Shown one piece after another: positions 43,794 through 52,663 of a DNA stretch of 64,000 nt. The stretch is from the NCBI GenBank assembly GCA_002403305.1, contig DHHM01000016.1, positions 86,574-150,573 on the forward strand. Direction: 5' to 3'. The notes beneath the pieces are model-generated. The model did no database searches. It saw nothing but the letters and a program-made list of their open reading frames with translations, and was not told the origin of the DNA. This stretch comes from Bacteroidales bacterium UBA4772 (lineage in GTDB: Bacteria; Bacteroidota; Bacteroidia; Bacteroidales; VadinHA17). Made by a program: the position numbers and the translations under genes. Positions within the stretch are counted from its first letter, which is position 1; the number at the start of each line of letters is the position of its first letter.

Positions 43794-43886
43794 ACTAAAA
43801 TTTTTAAATGTCAGGAGGTTAAGACGTCACCCACAGCCTCGTTAGTCGCTGTGATTCAGGTGATTATCAAGACTGGTGAGGCTGAT

Positions 43887-43902
43887 TGTTCCACGTGGAA
43901 AA
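43887..43902. promoter_or_regulatory. parS-like centromere site 1
   Basis: TGTTCCACGTGGAAAA agrees at 15 of 16 positions with the palindrome TGTTCCACGTGGAACA found at 47950-47965, and with the general chromosomal parS pattern TGTTnCACGTGnAACA. It lies between the convergent CoA-binding gene and uvrC, 3 bp from the uvrC stop. ParB binding is inferred. Confidence 0.7.
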
Positions 43903-43905
43903 TAG

Positions 43906-45699
43906 TCATTTTTGGAGGGCTGCGATCACTATCGCAGCCTTTTGCTTCCCGATTGCCGCCTCAAGTTCTGCCGGGGAGGCTTCAGCTGCCTTTCTGACCG
44001 AACCGAATCTCTTAAGCAGTTTTTCCTTGGTTTTCTCCCCTATGCCCGGGATCTCATCGAGAAGAGAACTGTTCATGCCGGCACTTCTCCGGTTGCGGTG
44101 AAAGTTAATGCCGAATCTGTGTGCTTCGTTCCTGAGATGCTGAATGATCTTCAGCGTTATGCTGTTCCTGTCGAGATAGAGAGGAACAGAATCACCGGGG
44201 AAATATATTTCCTCAAGTTTCTTTGCAATACCAATGACGGTAATCCTTCCTCTCAGTCCAAGAGACTCAAGGCTCTTAACTGCCGATGAGAGCTGCCCTT
44301 TGCCGCCATCTATCACTATCAGCTGAGGCAGTGGTTTCCCTTCATCAAGCATTCTCCTGTATCGGCGGAATAGCACCTCCTCCATGGAGGCGTAGTCGTC
44401 GGGCCCGGTAACACTCTTTATGTTGAAATGACGGTATTCACTGTTGCTGGGTTTACCGTTACGGAAGACGACACAGGCCGCTACCGCTGATTCTCCCTGT
44501 ATGTTAGAGTTGTCGAAACATTCGATATGAACAGGCAGCAGCGGCATGTGGAGATCCTTTTTCACCTTCTCAAGGTTTCTTTCGGTTCTTTTCTCCTTTG
44601 ACTTTTCGGCTGCTTTCTTTTGTCGTTCAAGCTTGAAGAAGACCGCATTGCGCTCCGCCAGCTGTAGCAGCTTGAGCCTGTCGCCCCGCTTCGGAACACT
44701 GTATTTTACCCCCTCCTCCAGGATGTCAGGCATAACGGGAACGATTATCTCTGGTGAATCGCTTGAGACCCTCTGCCTGATCTCCGTGACAGCCGTTGAC
44801 AGGACCGATTCCCTCTCCTCCTCCAGTCTCATCCTGAGCTCAACCGGCCAGCTCTGTACCACTGCGCCCGCAACAACCTTCATATAGCTGACATACAATG
44901 AGTTTTCATCTTCAGAACAGCCGAAGACATCAACATTCCTGACAGAGCTGTTGACAACCACCGATTTACTCCGGTAGCGCGAAAGTATTTCAAGTTTCTC
45001 CTTTATTTTCTGGGCCTCCTCAAATTTCAGTTCAGCTGCATAATATTTCATCTCTTTCTCAAGATGTGCTGTGACTGAACTTATATCTCCCTTGATTATC
45101 TGCCTTATTTTCAATATGTTCTGATTATATTCCGTTTCACTGATAAGCCCTGTGCATGGGGCTTTGCAGTTTCCCATATGATACTCCAGACAGACTTTGA
45201 ATCTGCCTTCCTTAATCTGCTTTTCGCGCAGGGGAAGCGAACATGTCCTTATCTGGTAAAGCTGCCTGATAAGTTCAAGCAGTGTACGTACGGCAGGTAC
45301 AGAAGTGTATGGACCAAAATATGATGATCCGTCGGCAATCAGTTTGCGGGTCATGAACACACGCGGAAAGTGCTCATTCTTAATGCATATCCAGGGATAG
45401 GTCTTATCATCCTTCAGGAGAATATTGTACCTCGGCTGATGCTTTTTTATTAGGGAGTTTTCCAGAAGCAGTGCCTCCGACTCATTGTCAACCACAATAT
45501 GGCGCAGTTCTGCCGCTCTTGAAAGCATCACGCGGGTTTTTCCCGATTGTTGTCCCGAGAAGTATGAGGCCACCCTTTTGCGCAGGCTGCGGGCTTTACC
45601 TACGTAAAGTATTGTTCCCGAGGCATCTGCGAACTGGTAGACGCCCGGGCTGTCCGGGAGGTTTGGGACTGTAGATCGTATATTTTCCTTTTCTGGCAA
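43906..45699 (-). CDS. uvrC: Excinuclease ABC subunit C
   Basis: 597 residues, normal length. N-terminal GIY-YIG nuclease (LPDSPGVYQFADASGT, ILYVGKARSLRKRVASYF), a Cys-containing linker, UVR motif (about 200-235, EKEMKYYAAELKFEEAQKIK), RNase H-like 5' nuclease (ECFDNSNIQGE, VIDGGKGQLSSA) and a C-terminal helix-hairpin-helix pair (LDEIPGIGEKTKEKLLKRFG). It makes both incisions in nucleotide excision repair. Stands alone on the minus strand with a -7 box upstream. Confidence 0.97.
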   Translation of the reverse strand: MPEKENIRSTVPNLPDSPGVYQFADASGTILYVGKARSLRKRVASYFSGQQSGKTRVMLSRAAELRHIVVDNESEALLLENSLIKKHQPRYNILLKDDKTYPWICIKNEHFPRVFMTRKLIADGSSYFGPYTSVPAVRTLLELIRQLYQIRTCSLPLREKQIKEGRFKVCLEYHMGNCKAPCTGLISETEYNQNILKIRQIIKGDISSVTAHLEKEMKYYAAELKFEEAQKIKEKLEILSRYRSKSVVVNSSVRNVDVFGCSEDENSLYVSYMKVVAGAVVQSWPVELRMRLEEERESVLSTAVTEIRQRVSSDSPEIIVPVMPDILEEGVKYSVPKRGDRLKLLQLAERNAVFFKLERQKKAAEKSKEKRTERNLEKVKKDLHMPLLPVHIECFDNSNIQGESAVAACVVFRNGKPSNSEYRHFNIKSVTGPDDYASMEEVLFRRYRRMLDEGKPLPQLIVIDGGKGQLSSAVKSLESLGLRGRITVIGIAKKLEEIYFPGDSVPLYLDRNSITLKIIQHLRNEAHRFGINFHRNRRSAGMNSSLLDEIPGIGEKTKEKLLKRFGSVRKAAEASPAELEAAIGKQKAAIVIAALQK

Positions 45700-45727
45700 A
45701 GAGGGTTTGAATTTATTTCACTTTCCC

Positions 45728-45735
45728 CAAAGGTA
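45728..45735 (-). promoter_or_regulatory. Bacteroidota -7 box of uvrC
   Basis: On the minus strand TACCTTTG, a perfect TAnnTTTG, lies 28 bp before the uvrC start at 45699. Confidence 0.5.
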
Positions 45736-45739
45736 TAAA

Positions 45740-46311
45740 AATGAGGAATTGAAGATAACAGGCAGCGGAATGATATACATATATTTGTTAGTCAAATAGT
45801 TGCCCGTAACAGACAAAGATCAATCCATTGGATTACCCATCGAAGAAAGGAATGTTATATTGTGATGCCCCGGAGCTAAGGATGTGAAGATGGGGAATGA
45901 ACTGCGAAGCACCGTTAAATTCTGCGGTGGAGATAGAATAAGGTCTGATGTACCATGGTCGAGCTTCGTGGGCAAAATGTGTTCGCCGGGGCTGAACCAT
46001 AATTAGCAGGGATATCAGGAAGTGCACTTCTATAAAAGCGCGTTGTTGGATGCTCTCTCCCGGTTCGGAGGAGGTACACCCTTGCGATGAACAGGCAGGG
46101 GATAAGTTTTCCTGCAGCCTATTCAACAAAGATCGGAACGGGCAGGAGTGCCGGTTTGCCGTGGGGTTTTCGCCCGTCTGGATTTAGCTGTGGCCAATGA
46201 AGCTCGTCAGCTGATTATTCAGCCAGGAGCGGAACCTGCCATCATGATGTGGTGTCACGATCTCCGTACCCGCGGGGTGTGAACCCGGTGGTGCAACTGT
46301 TTTCCTCCGGA
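45740..46311. other. Unexplained 570-bp stretch, possibly a decayed mobile RNA element
   Basis: No credible protein is encoded: open frames on either strand are short and lack family motifs. From about 45838 the plus strand is purine-rich and looks like structured RNA (GATGCCCCGGAGCTAAGGAT, GGTCGAGCTTCGTGGGC, CCCGGTTCGGAGGAGG, GGGGTTTTCGCCC hairpin). The texture recalls non-coding parts of group II introns, but I cannot find a clear domain V or a reverse transcriptase, so this is only a suggestion. It ends at the adenine deaminase stop. Confidence 0.3.
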
Positions 46312-47931
46312 TTATTCTACAAAGAGCGGTACGTGGCGGAATGCCAGTCCGTCGAACAGTCCGCGGTCGCTTATCTTGAGCTCGGGAATGACCAGAAGGG
46401 CCATAAAGGAGAGGGTCATAAAGGGTGCATCGAGCCTGCATCCGAGATTCCTGACGCTCTCCGATAGTCGTTCGTACTGTCGAGCCATGGCTGTTACAGG
46501 AATATCAGACATGATGCCTGCAACAGGCAGACGAAGGATTTCAGCCCCGTCATCGGAGACTACTGACATACCGCCCCTGGCGTCGGTTATCATATTAATT
46601 GCACTGATTATGTCGCGGTCATTGGTTCCAACGGCTATTATATTATGGCTGTCGTGAGCAACCGACGACGCCATGGACCCGCTCTTAAGCCCGAAGCCCC
46701 TGATGAAGGCGACTGCCGGGGGTTTATCGTTGTACCTCTCCTTAACTACGATTTTCAAAAGATCTTCTGCGGGACGCGGTTCCACATATTTACCTGTCGC
46801 CGCTTCAGTTGTTACAGTATCAGTGAGAAGCCCGCCGTTTCGTGCTACGATAACCCGTATCCGTTTTCCGGTATTCCCGACTCTTATCTCGCCCGGCAGC
46901 AGGTGACTACAGTTGAAATGATTGACCTTCATAACCACTCCAGGTGAAAAGAGTGATTTCACACCGTCAAAAACGCATTTTCCGTTTATGAAGGTTTGCC
47001 TGATATTCATCTTCCCGGGATCATCAGTTACTATAAAGTCTGCCGGGTCTCCCGGCTTCAGCAGTCCGACATTGAGTTTATAATGCTCTGCACTGTTTAC
47101 CGATGCGGCCCTGATAACGTTGAAAATATCATATCCCATGCTGATTAGTCTTGCCACCAGCCGGTTAATATGTCCCTTTTCCAGGGTCTCAGGATGCATG
47201 TCGTCACTGCATAGCATCACATCATCAGGATTTGTCTCCAAAAGCGGTGCGAGTGCCTCAAGGTTTTTTGCCGCACTGCCTTCTCTGATGAGTATCTTCA
47301 TCCCGCCTGCAATCTTTTCCTGTGCCTCTTCAAGGGTAGTACATTCATGGTCGGTAGTAATTCCAGACCTAATATACTTTATAAGATCTTTCCCCGTCAG
47401 ACCAGGCGCATGGCCGTCTATTGGAACGGCTGCATTCCGGGCAACTTCAAGCTTACGTACCACCTCGGGGTCATCATGCACCACTCCCGGGAAGTTCATC
47501 ATCTCGGCCAGGAACCCTATCATATCATTTTCCAGAAGTTCTTTTATATCATCCGCGTCAATGCGTGCACCACTGCTTTCAAAATCTGTAGCCGGCACGC
47601 ATGATGGTGCACCAAATATAATTTTCAACGGCACACTTCGGGAATTCTCAATCATGAATTTTACTCCCTCACTACCCAGCACATTCCCTATCTCGTGCGG
47701 GTCAGCCACCACCGCCACAGTCCCGTGCCGTACAGCAGCGACGGCAAAATGTGATGGCACAAGCATGGAACTTTCGATATGCACGTGCGCATCAGCCAAT
47801 CCCGGCATGATGTAAATATCAGGTCCCGATCCGGTTTCTTCCATGCTCTCTATTATGCCTGCTGAAATAGTAACAGCACCTTGATAGATGCGCCTCTGAT
47901 GCACATCAATAATTTTTCCAGATATTTTCAT
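46312..47931 (-). CDS. ade: Adenine deaminase
   Basis: 539 residues. Amidohydrolase metal motif DAHVHIESSM (about 48-57), then GHAPG, TDHECTT and the CSDDMHP motif with the catalytic Asp. The C-terminal domain (about 370-539) contains GLKSGSMASSVAHDSHNIIA and DAPFMTLSFMALLVIPELKI, both diagnostic. It converts adenine to hypoxanthine plus ammonia in purine salvage. It lies downstream of mnmG; the 41-bp gap between them is almost filled by a parS palindrome. Confidence 0.94.
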   Translation of the reverse strand: MKISGKIIDVHQRRIYQGAVTISAGIIESMEETGSGPDIYIMPGLADAHVHIESSMLVPSHFAVAAVRHGTVAVVADPHEIGNVLGSEGVKFMIENSRSVPLKIIFGAPSCVPATDFESSGARIDADDIKELLENDMIGFLAEMMNFPGVVHDDPEVVRKLEVARNAAVPIDGHAPGLTGKDLIKYIRSGITTDHECTTLEEAQEKIAGGMKILIREGSAAKNLEALAPLLETNPDDVMLCSDDMHPETLEKGHINRLVARLISMGYDIFNVIRAASVNSAEHYKLNVGLLKPGDPADFIVTDDPGKMNIRQTFINGKCVFDGVKSLFSPGVVMKVNHFNCSHLLPGEIRVGNTGKRIRVIVARNGGLLTDTVTTEAATGKYVEPRPAEDLLKIVVKERYNDKPPAVAFIRGFGLKSGSMASSVAHDSHNIIAVGTNDRDIISAINMITDARGGMSVVSDDGAEILRLPVAGIMSDIPVTAMARQYERLSESVRNLGCRLDAPFMTLSFMALLVIPELKISDRGLFDGLAFRHVPLFVE

Positions 47932-47947
47932 CTTATTGGTTAAAAAA

Positions 47948-47967
47948 AGTGTTCCACGTGGAACACT
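47948..47967. promoter_or_regulatory. parS-like centromere site 2 (perfect palindrome)
   Basis: AGTGTTCCACGTGGAACACT is a perfect 20-bp palindrome containing TGTTCCACGTGGAACA, which fits the chromosomal parS pattern. It has no loop and no strong T run, so it is not a terminator. It lies between mnmG and ade, 4.06 kb from the first site. Confidence 0.82.
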
Positions 47968-47972
47968 TTCTA

Positions 47973-49847
47973 TTATCTGCGAAGATACATTATCAGAATT
48001 GAAATATCAGAAGTTGATACTCCGCTAATTCTTGATGCCTGACCTATGGACGCCGGTCTTATTCTGGAAAGCTTCTGGCGTCCCTCCGTTGATATTGATA
48101 CCAGCTCGTCATAGCTTATGTCATCAGGGATTTTCAGATCCTCCATTCTCTTTATCTTGTCCGCCACTCCTCTCTCTCTCTCCAGATATCCGGAATACTT
48201 GATGCGGATTTCTGCTGCTTCAATGATATCTGTTTTGCTTTCCGCCCTGTTGCACAGAAGTACTTCTGATCCCCGGACTTCAGGCAGTAGCTCCTTCAGA
48301 TCTATTTGCGGCCGCGCGGCAATATTTATTGCTTTAATTTTCTGACTTATTGGTGCAGTCCCACGCTCAGCAAGGAAATAATTTATTTCTCCCGGGCAAA
48401 CAGTGCTTCTTTTCAGAAATGCCTCCAGCTCCTCAACCATGGCATATTTCATCTTCATTCTCTGCATCCTCTCTTCACTCACGGTTCCAATACTGTATCC
48501 CTTACCTGTCAGCCGCTCATCCGCGTTGTCCTGCCTTAGCAAGATCCGGTATTCTGCTCTTGATGTAAACATCCTGTATGGTTCGTCTACTCCCTTTGTC
48601 ACGAGATCATCAATCAAGACCCCGATATAAGCTTCGTCACGTCTCAGTATAAACGGTTCCCCTCCTTTCATTTTGAGCACGGCATTTATTCCAGCCATCA
48701 ATCCCTGTGCACCGGCCTCCTCATATCCGGTTGTTCCGTTTATCTGTCCTGCAAAGTAGAGTCCATCCACCCTTTTTGTCTCAAGCGTATGCTTCAGCTG
48801 TGTGGGCTGGAAGAAGTCATACTCTATTGCATATCCGGGCCTGTATATAACTACATCCTGCAGTCCCTTTATCTTATGAAGCGCACCGATCTGTGTTTCA
48901 AGCGTAAGGCTGCTGGCAAATCCGTTAATATAATATTCATTGGTTTCCCATCCTTCCGGTTCAAGGAAGAGCTGATGTGATTCCTTTCCTTCAAAGGTTA
49001 CGATTTTGTCCTCCACGCTCGGACAGTACCTTGGTCCCCTCCCCTTGATCCTTCCTGTAAAGAGCGGCGAAAACTTCAGCCCTTCCCTCAAAACCTCGTG
49101 TGCTTCCCTGTTTGTATGAGTGATGAAACAGCTCCTCTCGTCCTTAATCACAACCCGGTCATTCATAAATGAAAAGCATCTGCCGTCGCCATCGCCCTTC
49201 TGCTCCGTCATCTCTGAAAACCGAACGCTTCTTCCGTCTACCCTGGCACTTGTTCCCGTCTTAAGCCTCCCGACCTCAAAACCAGCCTCTCTTAACTGGT
49301 CACTAAGGCCCAGCGATTCGGCGTCTCCTGACCGCCCCCCAGGCATGGTGCTGAATCCCACATGCATCAGTCCATTAAGAAAGGTGCCGTTTGTAAGTAT
49401 CACAGCCTCTGCCCTGAACTCATTCCCGAAGGTTGTCTTCACGCCTTTTACCCGCCCATCTTCCAGTATCAGTCGGTTTGCCTGTTCCTGCCATATGTGA
49501 AGGTTATCAGTCTCCTCCAGTAACTTCCTCCACTCCCTGCTGAACAGCATCCGGTCACACTGAGCCCTCGGGCTCCACATTGCAGGGCCCTTGCTCCTGT
49601 TGAGCATCCTGAACTGTATCATCGTTCTGTCAGTCACAAGTGCTGACATTCCTCCCAGTGCATCTATCTCCCTGATTATCTGTCCTTTGGCTATACCTCC
49701 CATTGCCGGGTTGCACGACATCTGGGCCAGCTTTGTCATGTCCATTGTGACAAGCAGTGTCTTTGCCCCCATTACAGCAGCTATATGCGCGGCCTCGCAA
49801 CCTGCATGACCACCGCCAACAACAATTATATCATAATTGAAATTCAT
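47973..49847 (-). CDS. mnmG: tRNA uridine-5-carboxymethylaminomethyl modification enzyme MnmG (GidA)
   Basis: 624 residues, full length. FAD motif IIVVGGGHAGCEAAH at the N-terminus, CNPAMGGIAKGQIIREIDAL, RLKTGTSARVDG, GYEEAGAQGLMAGINA, and a helical C-terminus ending VSTSDISILIMYLRR. With MnmE it forms the cmnm5 group on wobble U34. MnmE is not in the window. Its 5' end overlaps ybeY by 4 bp, so it is in the same transcript. Confidence 0.97.
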   Translation of the reverse strand: MNFNYDIIVVGGGHAGCEAAHIAAVMGAKTLLVTMDMTKLAQMSCNPAMGGIAKGQIIREIDALGGMSALVTDRTMIQFRMLNRSKGPAMWSPRAQCDRMLFSREWRKLLEETDNLHIWQEQANRLILEDGRVKGVKTTFGNEFRAEAVILTNGTFLNGLMHVGFSTMPGGRSGDAESLGLSDQLREAGFEVGRLKTGTSARVDGRSVRFSEMTEQKGDGDGRCFSFMNDRVVIKDERSCFITHTNREAHEVLREGLKFSPLFTGRIKGRGPRYCPSVEDKIVTFEGKESHQLFLEPEGWETNEYYINGFASSLTLETQIGALHKIKGLQDVVIYRPGYAIEYDFFQPTQLKHTLETKRVDGLYFAGQINGTTGYEEAGAQGLMAGINAVLKMKGGEPFILRRDEAYIGVLIDDLVTKGVDEPYRMFTSRAEYRILLRQDNADERLTGKGYSIGTVSEERMQRMKMKYAMVEELEAFLKRSTVCPGEINYFLAERGTAPISQKIKAINIAARPQIDLKELLPEVRGSEVLLCNRAESKTDIIEAAEIRIKYSGYLERERGVADKIKRMEDLKIPDDISYDELVSISTEGRQKLSRIRPASIGQASRISGVSTSDISILIMYLRR

Positions 49848-50311
49848 CCGGCATATGATAAAGCCAGATACATCTCTTCCATCTCCCTCATCTTTGCCTT
49901 CTGCTCAGCTGTTCTGTCATCATATCCGCACAAGTGGAGTACTCCATGAAAAACAACCCGTTTCAATTCACTCCTGAACGGTACATTGAACTTCATTGCG
50001 TTTTCCCGCACCCTGTCGATGCTGATATATACTTCACCGTTAACTGTCTTACCGCTGTTATAGTTGAACGTAATAATGTCTGTGTAATAGTCGTGCCCCA
50101 GAAATTCATTGTTTATCTCATACACCTTACTGTCGCCCGTAAAGACCAGGTCAATTGTCCCCTGCTTCATTCCCGCATCAGATATTATCCTTCCAATAAC
50201 CCTCTTCAGTGCCTTACTTTCACGCAGTCTGAACTTTTCAATATCGTAGTGTACCCTTATTACCAATCTACTAATATCTGAACTGCATTTTAACCTCGTT
50301 ACCTGACTCAT
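49844..50311 (-). CDS. ybeY: Endoribonuclease YbeY
   Basis: 155 residues from ATG at 50311; this start overlaps the upstream gene by 41 bp. A TTG at 50266 would remove the overlap and begin nearer the usual family N-terminus, so the true start may be there. Metal motif HGVLHLCGYDD keeps the first two His; the third ligand of the HGxLHLxGYDH consensus is Asp, as often in this phylum. GHDYYTDIITFNY is also typical. YbeY acts in 16S rRNA maturation and ribosome quality control. Confidence 0.9.
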   Translation of the reverse strand: MSQVTRLKCSSDISRLVIRVHYDIEKFRLRESKALKRVIGRIISDAGMKQGTIDLVFTGDSKVYEINNEFLGHDYYTDIITFNYNSGKTVNGEVYISIDRVRENAMKFNVPFRSELKRVVFHGVLHLCGYDDRTAEQKAKMREMEEMYLALSYAG

Positions 50312-50663
50312 TAAACTCTATCTCATCTGACAGGTTTCTCATCAGAAAAACACCCCTGCCGTGAAGGTTTTCAATATTTTTAGGATCAGTAGGATCCGGG
50401 AGATTGCTGTATTCAAATCCTTCTCCCTCATCAGTTACAGTTACGTTGAAAAAGTTCCCGTCAGCTGCGAAATCAACCTTAACAATCTTTTTTATGTCTC
50501 CCTTGTTTCCGTGCAATATGGCATTATTCACGGCCTCAACGGTGGATATGAGTATCTTGCCGTATACCTCATCCGGTATTCCCAGTTTCTTCGAAAGTGT
50601 ATCGACAACGGTTTCAACAACCCTGAGGTTTTCAACGTCTGAATTAATAGTAATACTTTCCAT
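50271..50663 (-). CDS. RsbW/SpoIIAB-like serine kinase or anti-sigma ATP-binding protein
   Basis: 130 residues forming a single HATPase_c_2 domain. N box STVEAVNNAILHGNKGD, G1 box VTDEGEGFEYSNLPDP and G2 box LHGRGVFLMRNLSDEIEF are present. The family phosphorylates anti-anti-sigma proteins or binds sigma factors. No STAS-domain partner or matching sigma factor is adjacent. It leads the group rsbW-like, ybeY, mnmG. Confidence 0.88.
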   Translation of the reverse strand: MESITINSDVENLRVVETVVDTLSKKLGIPDEVYGKILISTVEAVNNAILHGNKGDIKKIVKVDFAADGNFFNVTVTDEGEGFEYSNLPDPTDPKNIENLHGRGVFLMRNLSDEIEFNESGNEVKMQFRY

Positions 50664-50720
50664 CCTGTTTCCCTATCAGTTTTTATACTAACAGGTCAAT
50701 TTTTTTGTTTCAAAATTTAA

Positions 50721-51902
50721 TCATTTTTTTAACAGCCACCGTTCCGGGTCAAGTTTTTTCTTCTCTTCGTAGATCATGAATTTTATTACGCTTTTTCCTC
50801 CATCCCTGCTGTCGCTGAAAACATCGCCCAAAATCCCTCCTGTTACAACTGCATCTCCGGCCTTTACCTTCACATTAACAATATTCTGATATACAGTCAA
50901 ATATTTACCGTGCCGTATTATCACTGCCATATTCGCACCTGATATTGCGAACACTCTAACCACCTCACCCTTGAATACTGCTTTTGCCCTTGTGGTCCCG
51001 CTCGATGTAATCTCAATCCCAATGTTGTCCTCAGTCACATTCTTCAATACTGGGTGCGGCTGCAGTCCAAAGTGACTTGTGATCAGTCCCTGGTCCACAG
51101 GCCATGGTAATTTCCCCCTGTTCTCCCCGAACAACTCTCCTATAACCTTCATCTCATTGCTCATCGGGGTCACAGCACTTCTTTTTCTCTCTTCCTCTAT
51201 CAATCGGGCAATCTCATTTTCAATCTGCTTTGCTATCCTTTTCTTCTGTGCAAGATCCTGCTTCAGCTGTGCTTCCTTTTTCGCCAGGGTACTTACCATC
51301 CTCTCCTTCCTGCTCTTTTCATTCCCCAGCATCTGTTTCTGCCTTTCTTCCCTTTCCTTCAGATCATTGATGTTTTTCCTGTCTTTCTCCAGCCTCTGCT
51401 GTGTCTTATGCAATTCCTTATATATCGTCTCTATTGTCTCCGATTCCTTTCTTCTGTATCGTGCTATCTGCTGTATATATTTCAACCTCTTGTAACCCTG
51501 GTTGAAATCTGCAGATGATAGAATGAACGCTACTGCCGGAGTGCCCTTCGTGGCCTTGTATGCACTTACTATTGACCTGGCATAATCATTTTTAAGACTA
51601 TTCAGGTCCTCCTCAAGCATCTCTCCCGCCATCCGGTTGAGTGAGATCCTGTATTCCAGAAGTGATATCTCCCGGCCATATTCATTAATCAGCTTCTCCC
51701 TCAGGTTCAGCTTCTTTCCAATGACCCTGAGCTCATTCAGGTTCTCGCTCCTTTCACTGGCCGTACTCCTGAGCAGTCTGTCAACATATTCTATCTCCTC
51801 GAGGTTTTTCTTCCTCATCTCCTCAAGCTCGGCACGTGACTGTCCCTTAACTGCGATCAGCGCGCACATCATGATCAAAGCCGACAGAAACACTCTTTTC
51901 AT
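50721..51902 (-). CDS. EnvC-like murein hydrolase activator with M23 domain
   Basis: 393 residues. Signal peptide (cut near KGQS, residue 21), then about 210 residues of coiled coil rich in Glu, Lys and Arg (LNLREKLINEYGREISLLEY), and a C-terminal LytM/M23 fold (about 265-393; LPWPVDQGLITSHFG). The M23 zinc ligands are not conserved (HPVLK where HxxxD is expected, and IRHGKYLTVYQN without HxH), so it is probably an activator of amidases rather than a hydrolase. Overlaps the DUF4292 gene by 4 bp. Confidence 0.9.
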   Translation of the reverse strand: MKRVFLSALIMMCALIAVKGQSRAELEEMRKKNLEEIEYVDRLLRSTASERSENLNELRVIGKKLNLREKLINEYGREISLLEYRISLNRMAGEMLEEDLNSLKNDYARSIVSAYKATKGTPAVAFILSSADFNQGYKRLKYIQQIARYRRKESETIETIYKELHKTQQRLEKDRKNINDLKEREERQKQMLGNEKSRKERMVSTLAKKEAQLKQDLAQKKRIAKQIENEIARLIEEERKRSAVTPMSNEMKVIGELFGENRGKLPWPVDQGLITSHFGLQPHPVLKNVTEDNIGIEITSSGTTRAKAVFKGEVVRVFAISGANMAVIIRHGKYLTVYQNIVNVKVKAGDAVVTGGILGDVFSDSRDGGKSVIKFMIYEEKKKLDPERWLLKK

Positions 51903-52663
51903 ATGTTGCTTCTCCGGTATGATGGCAGGTTAAACACGATCTCCTCATCAAAGCCTGTAACCAGTTCGTCTATCCTCACTGTCACATGCAGCTTTTTCTT
52001 TTTCTCATTCATCTCAATGTGCGTAGCATATTTCTTATCTCCGCCACTCTTGAAATCGCCGAAATGCATCGTAATCTCATGTCCCGACGCCACGGTACTA
52101 ACACTTTGCCTGCACACCTTCATCTCATCAACACATATCACCACCTCTCTTTCCGTGTTCATGTCCGATACCCTCATTATCAGCTCATTTGCGCTCACTG
52201 CTTCAAACTGTGCACTGTACAGTTCCGGTATGTCGCCAAAGAGTATCTCCACGAAATCGCCAGGCATCCCGTTCTTTTGCATGAAGACATCTCTTTTTCC
52301 CACATACACAGTTCTGTTGAACCTGTCTATTGCTGCTATTTCATTTCCCACAGCAAGTAATCTCACCAATTCTATTCCAAGCGGTCCTCTCACTGACGCA
52401 AGAAAATCACCATCCCTGTTTATCCTCGCAGTAAAGGCAAAGGTTCCCTCCACCTGTGTTCCCTGAAGTTCTACTTTTCCCCTTCGAATAACGAATCCCT
52501 CTTCAGTGATATTATATCCCTTGACTATGCCAGCCATTGCACTGTAACTTACCGCACCTCCTGCCGCATCCGGTATAGCGCTCTTCCTTCTGCGTGCAGC
52601 TGAGCAACCGGCAAGCATAACTATCAGCAGAACTACAATCGCTAATCTTAATCCTTCCCGCAT
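51899..52663 (-). CDS. DUF4292 lipoprotein
   Basis: 254 residues from ATG at 52663 (MREGLRLAIVVLLIVMLAGC); upstream in-frame residues belong to the overlap with the TPR gene. The lipobox is LAGC. The mature protein is beta-rich (VQLGTQVEG-like stretches, SVRGPLGIELVRLLAVGNEI), resembling LolB/LolA-type outer-membrane lipoproteins. It lies in the usual Bacteroidota order TPR protein, DUF4292, EnvC. Function unknown; LolB-like lipoprotein placement is a reasonable guess. Confidence 0.85.
   Translation of the reverse strand: MREGLRLAIVVLLIVMLAGCSAARRRKSAIPDAAGGAVSYSAMAGIVKGYNITEEGFVIRRGKVELQGTQVEGTFAFTARINRDGDFLASVRGPLGIELVRLLAVGNEIAAIDRFNRTVYVGKRDVFMQKNGMPGDFVEILFGDIPELYSAQFEAVSANELIMRVSDMNTEREVVICVDEMKVCRQSVSTVASGHEITMHFGDFKSGGDKKYATHIEMNEKKKKLHVTVRIDELVTGFDEEIVFNLPSYRRSNI

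Noticed and set aside
45833..46129. 99-codon minus-strand frame as a gene
   Set aside because: No signal, motif or domain; it lies in a stretch that looks like non-coding structured sequence.
47948..47967. Terminator after mnmG
   Set aside because: The palindrome has no loop and no strong T run; the core matches parS.
49844..50311. Inactive YbeY because the third metal His is Asp
   Set aside because: Asp or other residues at this place are common in Bacteroidota YbeY, so it is not evidence of lost function.
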